Part shown: piece by piece, positions 60,477-64,000 of the stretch
Layout: every line of letters starts with the position of its first letter
Position numbering within the stretch: the stretch's first letter is position 1
NCBI GenBank assembly: GCA_036501145.1
Contig: DASYAV010000238.1
Coordinates: 105,395 to 169,394 of the forward strand
Length of the DNA: 64,000 nucleotides
Source: PALSA-505 sp036501145
GTDB taxonomy: Bacteria > Actinomycetota > Actinomycetes > Streptosporangiales > Streptosporangiaceae
Direction: 5' to 3'
Program-made: the position numbers and the translations under genes
The notes under the pieces: model-generated
The model's input: the letters and a program-made list of their open reading frames with translations, nothing else
Database searches by the model: none
Told to the model about the DNA's origin: nothing

Positions 60477-61541
60477 ATGGGCACCATGTCTTCGTCAGAC
60501 GCAGCCCCGCTGCCCCGTGCTGGCGAGGTCTTCTTCGACGTACGCGGGAACGCGCGCACCATGCGGGTGAGCTGGTACGGCGATACTGGCGTGGCGGTAT
60601 TCAGCATCTGGAACGGCGGGACCTGCACCGGCACCTTCCGGCTGCCGATCCCGGAACTGCCCAGGATGATCGACGCGCTCAGCCGGGGCCCCGGGGGCGC
60701 CGCGGCACCCCCGGCCGCCGCCCGCGGGTCCCAGCAGCTGCCACCGGGCGCCGCCGACCCCGGCCCGCCGACCGCCGCGATGCAGTTCGCCGGCGCGCAG
60801 GGCTACCAGGACGGCCCGGGGTACGAGGACGTCCCGCACGGATACTCCGGCCCCCCGGCCGGCTACCAGGACGGCCCGGCCGGTTACCAGGACGGCCCGA
60901 ACAGTTATCAGGACGCAACCGGGTATGCGCGGTTCGCCCCGGGCTATGAAGACGACCAGCCCGGGTATCCGGACGGCCCGCACGGGTACGAGGACTCCCC
61001 GCAGAGGTATCCGGACGGCCCGCAGGGCTACCCGGATGACCCGCGGGAGTTCCAGGAGGCTGGGCCCGGATACGGTGGCCCGCCGCCGCGGTACGCGGGT
61101 GGGCGGCACGGCTACGACGAGCCGGCGGGCGCCGATCCCGGGCGCCCGTACTACCAGCCTGCCGGTGACGATGACGCCGGGGCCGAGCCGCCTTACCCGG
61201 GGCCGGGGATCGATGAGCTGGGCGCCGATCCGCTGGAGGCCGACTACGGCGGCGAGGCGGAGCAGGGGTTCCTGCCAGGGCCGCCGACCGAGACGTTCAG
61301 CCCGGTAGCGGTGGGTGGCAGCCACAGCCGGCACGCCGGGCGGCCGGCCGGGCCCGCCCAGGCGGGCCCCGGCGCCGGCGGCTACCGGCCTGCGCCGGAC
61401 CAGCCGGAGGAGCCGGAGGACGGTGGCGGCTACCCGGCCTACGCCCGTCCCCAGGACTCGGCGTCTGAGTCGCTCGCCTACCACCCCGGCCGGGCCGGCC
61501 GCAGGGAGCGGGAATACCGCCCGCCGCGCGGCGGTTACTGA
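60477..61541 (+). CDS. Protein with conserved N-terminal domain and Tyr/Asp/Gly/Pro repeats
   Basis: 354 residues from the ATG at 60477. The first 75 residues are a compact beta domain (EVFFDVRGNARTMRVSWYGDTGVAVFSIWNGGTCTGTFRLPIPELPRMIDALSRG) of a kind I recall only in actinomycetes. Residues about 105-220 are degenerate repeats around GYQDGP, GYEDSP and GYPDGP, and the rest is Pro/Gly/Ala-rich with acidic patches. No signal peptide. The tail should be disordered and might drive condensation or protein contacts. Function unknown. Confidence 0.7.
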   Translation: MGTMSSSDAAPLPRAGEVFFDVRGNARTMRVSWYGDTGVAVFSIWNGGTCTGTFRLPIPELPRMIDALSRGPGGAAAPPAAARGSQQLPPGAADPGPPTAAMQFAGAQGYQDGPGYEDVPHGYSGPPAGYQDGPAGYQDGPNSYQDATGYARFAPGYEDDQPGYPDGPHGYEDSPQRYPDGPQGYPDDPREFQEAGPGYGGPPPRYAGGRHGYDEPAGADPGRPYYQPAGDDDAGAEPPYPGPGIDELGADPLEADYGGEAEQGFLPGPPTETFSPVAVGGSHSRHAGRPAGPAQAGPGAGGYRPAPDQPEEPEDGGGYPAYARPQDSASESLAYHPGRAGRREREYRPPRGGY

Positions 61542-61661
61542 CTGGCGGACGGTGCGGCTGAGTGCCCCGGGCCGCAATTATTGCCTTCGCGGAATACCGT
61601 TTGGCTGGAGCCGCGTTGCGCCCTTCGCCGAGGAGGCGACCACCGCACCGGCCAATCGTGC

Positions 61662-61693
61662 CGTCGGGCCCTGGGTCATCCCAGGGCCCGACG
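61662..61693 (+). terminator. Strong hairpin terminator
   Basis: A perfect 14-bp stem, CGTCGGGCCCTGGG at 61662-61675 with its complement at 61680-61693, and a TCAT loop. It lies 120 bases after the repeat-protein gene and 130 before the Lsr2 gene. The rest of this 279-base gap holds no gene I can support. Confidence 0.75.
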
Positions 61694-61820
61694 CGCATTC
61701 TGCACAGACGCCGGTCATTGGCCTGCTGGCACCATTCGGCCAGCGGGGATGCCCTATGCTCCGGGCGGTTACGCTGCGTGCAGGAGGGATATATTTGCGG
61801 CAAGAGAAGGGGGGCCGCAA

Positions 61821-62162
61821 GTGGCGCAGAGAGTTTCCGTCACATACGCGTGCGACTATGACGACAAAGCGATTCCTGAGGGGGAGCACCGCAGCCACAC
61901 GTTTGGCGTCGATGGCCAGGAGTACGAGATTGACCTGTGCGCCAGGCACAGCGCGAAGTTCAGCGATGTAGTGGGAAAGTACGCCGAGCACGCGCGCCGG
62001 GGGGCGGCCAGGGGGGCGCGGCGCAGGCGCCGGACGGCGGCGAACCGGCAGCGCAGTGCCGAGATCCGGGCCTGGGCGAAGAACAGCGGGATAGACGTCA
62101 GCGACCGCGGCCGTATCCCCGCGCACGTGCTGGCCGGGTTCGAGTCGAAGAAAGGCGCTTAG
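61821..62162 (+). CDS. lsr2: Lsr2-family nucleoid-associated protein
   Basis: 113 residues from the GTG at 61821, preceded by GAAGGGGGG; longer upstream frame has no family features. N-terminal oligomerisation domain QRVSVTYACDYDDKAIPEGEHRSHTFGVDGQEYEIDLC and C-terminal DNA-binding part IRAWAKNSGIDVSDRGRIPAHVLAGFE with the RGR minor-groove hook. The middle linker is strongly basic (RRGAARGARRRRR). Two cysteines in the N-domain are not in the best-known Lsr2. H-NS-like silencer of AT-rich DNA. Confidence 0.93.
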   Translation: MAQRVSVTYACDYDDKAIPEGEHRSHTFGVDGQEYEIDLCARHSAKFSDVVGKYAEHARRGAARGARRRRRTAANRQRSAEIRAWAKNSGIDVSDRGRIPAHVLAGFESKKGA

Positions 62163-62164
62163 CA

Positions 62165-62221
62165 CCCGCGGGGCCCCCGCGGGAAAGCGCCGCGGGAAAG
62201 CCGCCACGGGGGCCCCGCGGG
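62165..62221. terminator. Hairpin between convergent lsr2 and mscS
   Basis: CCCGCGGGGCCCCCG at 62165-62179 is perfectly complementary to 62207-62221 (15 bp), with a 27-base loop. It begins directly after the lsr2 stop and ends five bases before the end of the opposing channel gene, so it can serve both. Confidence 0.65.
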
Positions 62222-62225
62222 ACAC

Positions 62226-62975
62226 TTACGCGGGTGGCTGCGGGCTGCCGGTTCCCGGTGGCTGGCTGGCCGCCGGCGGCGGGTAAGCGGCGGCCGCCGG
62301 GCCGGGGCGGCTGGCCGCCGCGGGGGGCAGCGGTCCCACCGCGGCCGCGAGCACCTGGGAGTTCGGCAGCGCCAGGACCCCGTCACCGGTGTCCAGCCGG
62401 ACATAGGTGATGCCGATCTCGGTGACCAGGCCGTCGAAGATGCCGCCCATGGCACCTGATCTGACCCGTATCCGTTCCCCGACGTTGAACGGCCGGGACA
62501 GCAGCAGCACGATGCCGGCGAACAGGTTCGCCATGGTCTGCTGGCCCGCTATGCCGAGCAGTACGGCGGTCAGCGCGCCGCCCAGCACCACCTGGCCGAT
62601 CGCGATCCGGAACAGCTGCAAAGTGATGACGAAGGTCGCGATGAAGCCGACGAGCAGAATCGTGTAGCGGACCACCGCGGCATGCGATGAGCCCACCCGT
62701 GGCTCGAGCACGTCCCTGGCCCGGCCCGCCAGGCCGAGCGTCGCGCCGACGGCGAGCACGCAGAACGCGGCCGACGTGGCCGCCGTGATGATCTTTGCTG
62801 TGGCCTGCCCGGGCTCGGTGAAGCTCGTCAGATGCTGCAGGTAGGACACGACGGCGGCGGCGATGGCCAGCACGAGCGCGATGACCGAACGCCAGGGCCG
62901 GGTGCGCGCCTTCACGTTCGCCAGCTGCCCGGCCAGCCGCTCGGAGTCCAGCTTCCGCTTCTCCTGAAGGTCCAT
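62226..62975 (-). CDS. MscS-family mechanosensitive ion channel
   Basis: 249 residues. Four hydrophobic segments; the last, GGALTAVLLGIAGQQTMANLFAGIVLLLSRPF, is the MscS pore helix, followed by the beta-domain NVGERIRVRSGAMGGIFDGLVTEIGITYVRLDTGDGVLALPNSQVLAAAV. The usual long C-terminal cytoplasmic vestibule is replaced by a short Pro/Ala-rich tail, so this is a compact member. Pressure-relief channel in the cytoplasmic membrane. Confidence 0.9.
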   Translation of the reverse strand: MDLQEKRKLDSERLAGQLANVKARTRPWRSVIALVLAIAAAVVSYLQHLTSFTEPGQATAKIITAATSAAFCVLAVGATLGLAGRARDVLEPRVGSSHAAVVRYTILLVGFIATFVITLQLFRIAIGQVVLGGALTAVLLGIAGQQTMANLFAGIVLLLSRPFNVGERIRVRSGAMGGIFDGLVTEIGITYVRLDTGDGVLALPNSQVLAAAVGPLPPAAASRPGPAAAAYPPPAASQPPGTGSPQPPA

Positions 62976-62988
62976 CCCGACGAGCCTA

Positions 62989-63034
62989 GACGCGGATGGT
63001 CCCGGGACCGCCCGGTCCCGGGACCATCCGCGTC
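62989..63034 (-). terminator. 22-bp perfect inverted repeat after the acetate transporter gene
   Basis: Arms at 62989-63010 and 63013-63034 are exact reverse complements of 22 bases (GACGCGGATGG... and ...CCATCCGCGTC) separated by two bases. It lies ten bases past the stop of the SatP-type gene and before the mscS gene on the same strand. Very strong hairpin, without a T-run. Confidence 0.8.
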
Positions 63035-63043
63035 AAGCCGCTG

Positions 63044-63694
63044 TCAGCTGATGAACGGCTTGCCCACCGGCACCACAGCCCGGCCGCGCATGCCGTTGAA
63101 CACGCCCGCGGATGAGGTGTACCAGGCCACCAGGGCGGTGAGCACACCGACGTACCCGCCGGCCTTGATGATGTTCGTGTTGCCCGCGAAGGCGCCCGCG
63201 AACAGGAGGATCTCGGTGGCCTCAAGGGTGAGGAACACCCCAAAAACCGCCTTGTTCACGGCGCTGCTCCACAACAGCATGTAGGTATTGAAGATCGCGA
63301 AGGCCAGCAGTATCCAGCCCTGGTCCTTCAGGGTCGCCGCCCCATAGATGACCGCCGCCGGCCCCCGGGTCGGCCCCGCGGTGGCCACGAGCTTCACCCA
63401 CAAGCCAAGGCCGATCCAGAAGCCGCCGTATGTGGAAAAGGCCGTGGCGCCGAACACGTTCCCGTTCCGGAATTCCCACATCCCGGCCAGCAGCTGGCAC
63501 AACCCGCCGTAGGCGAATGCATAGCCAAGCCACGCGTTGCCGGTGGCGTGGGTCATCCAGCCGGCATTCGCCGCGGATAGCAGGAACGTGGTGAGTGCGA
63601 AGGCGGCCAGCCCCAACGGAGCGGGGTCGGCTATGGGGCTCGTGGCTGCCACGGGTGCATCGGGTACCGCGTCGGTGCGATCGTTGATGCTCAA
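63044..63694 (-). CDS. Acetate/succinate uptake transporter, GPR1/FUN34/YaaH (SatP) family
   Basis: 216 residues, six membrane helices. Family motif region ADPAPLGLAAFALTTFLLSAANAG (variant of NPAPLGL), then YGGLCQLLAGMWEFRNGNVFGATAFSTYGGFWIGLG, which carries the conserved FxxGN and FxxYG elements, and SSAGVFNGM near the end. Start codon is TTG with AGGAGGAG six bases upstream; there is no better in-frame ATG or GTG. Proton-coupled acetate uptake is the family role. Confidence 0.92.
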   Translation of the reverse strand: MSINDRTDAVPDAPVAATSPIADPAPLGLAAFALTTFLLSAANAGWMTHATGNAWLGYAFAYGGLCQLLAGMWEFRNGNVFGATAFSTYGGFWIGLGLWVKLVATAGPTRGPAAVIYGAATLKDQGWILLAFAIFNTYMLLWSSAVNKAVFGVFLTLEATEILLFAGAFAGNTNIIKAGGYVGVLTALVAWYTSSAGVFNGMRGRAVVPVGKPFIS

Positions 63695-64000
63695 GGAACT
63701 CCTCCTGTAAGGGGATGCGCGCGTCCGCCGGAACCGAGGCCGCGGTGGAGGGCAGGCGCGTGGCAGTGGTGGGCGTCTCGGCGGCGCCGGCCGGAATGTT
63801 TGTCCGGACCGAACCGGACCGCCGCGGGCGAAGCCCGTACCGGGGTGTCTTGACCGGCACGCAGCTGATCATCCGGACCTGCCTAACATTCACAGGTGGC
63901 TCAGCAGAACCAGGTGGAAGATCTGCCCTGAGCGTAACTCCGTTGATCCACTTTCGGGGAGACCCGCGCCGGAGAGATTATCGGAGGTTCGCCCCATTCC
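63695..64000. other. Region upstream of the acetate transporter, to the window end
   Basis: 306 bases. It should contain the transporter promoter. No frame in it has recognisable protein features, and no clear promoter or operator stands out. A GGAGG near 63981 might serve a gene starting beyond the window. Confidence 0.45.

Overview
The window is very GC-rich DNA with dense genes, frequent GTG starts and many ATGA/GTGA overlaps. It carries WhiA, a WhiB protein, Lsr2, RbpA and the order uvrC-rapZ-yvcK-whiA-gap-pgk-tpiA-secG-rbpA. Together these point to a chromosomal segment of a filamentous actinomycete, perhaps Streptosporangiales-like; the exact order is an inference. I saw no transposase, phage, plasmid, CRISPR, rRNA or tRNA signature.

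1-9.7 kb: end of a TetR-type regulator, an EamA exporter whose frame runs into a glycine riboswitch, gcvP controlled by that riboswitch, a STAND/TPR protein, and a purine salvage pair (NCS1 permease plus adenine/adenosine deaminase). 9.7-16.1 kb: two SAM methyltransferases, a calpain-like protease coupled to a small protein, an HPP-cupin membrane fusion, an unknown helical protein, and a YceI/HxlR divergent pair. 16.1-25.1 kb: the conserved housekeeping block, with nucleotide excision repair, RapZ/YvcK/WhiA, lower glycolysis, SecG and RbpA.

25.2-45.7 kb is accessory and catabolic. It holds a frameshifted metallo-beta-lactamase gene and a secreted beta-helix protein. Next come an amidohydrolase, a GSAM-like aminotransferase, a PuuE-like deacetylase and an MFS transporter with a divergent LysR regulator. 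An oxidoreductase, an SDR and a complete oligopeptide-type ABC importer follow, feeding an aromatic-amino-acid-lyase-family protein that has lost the MIO triad and a hydantoinase. An inverted, internally deleted copy of the importer's binding protein closes the region. The layout suggests import and stepwise breakdown of a nitrogenous ring compound (cyclic ureide, hydantoin or imidazole type). The substrate is unknown.

45.7-54.9 kb: a methyltransferase broken by an amber stop, coupled to a single-chain PheRS-like ligase (SrmL type); then an amidohydrolase, glutamate decarboxylase, RibD-like reductase, GlgX and an AidB-type acyl-CoA dehydrogenase with a double operator upstream. 54.9-58.5 kb: a tightly overlapped sulfur assimilation operon (sir, a 59-aa zinc-ribbon gene, cysH, sirB) preceded by a cysteine-codon leader peptide. 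58.9-64 kb: phosphoribosyltransferase, WhiB, a Tyr/Asp/Gly/Pro repeat protein, Lsr2, a MscS channel and a SatP-type acetate transporter, several separated by strong hairpin terminators.
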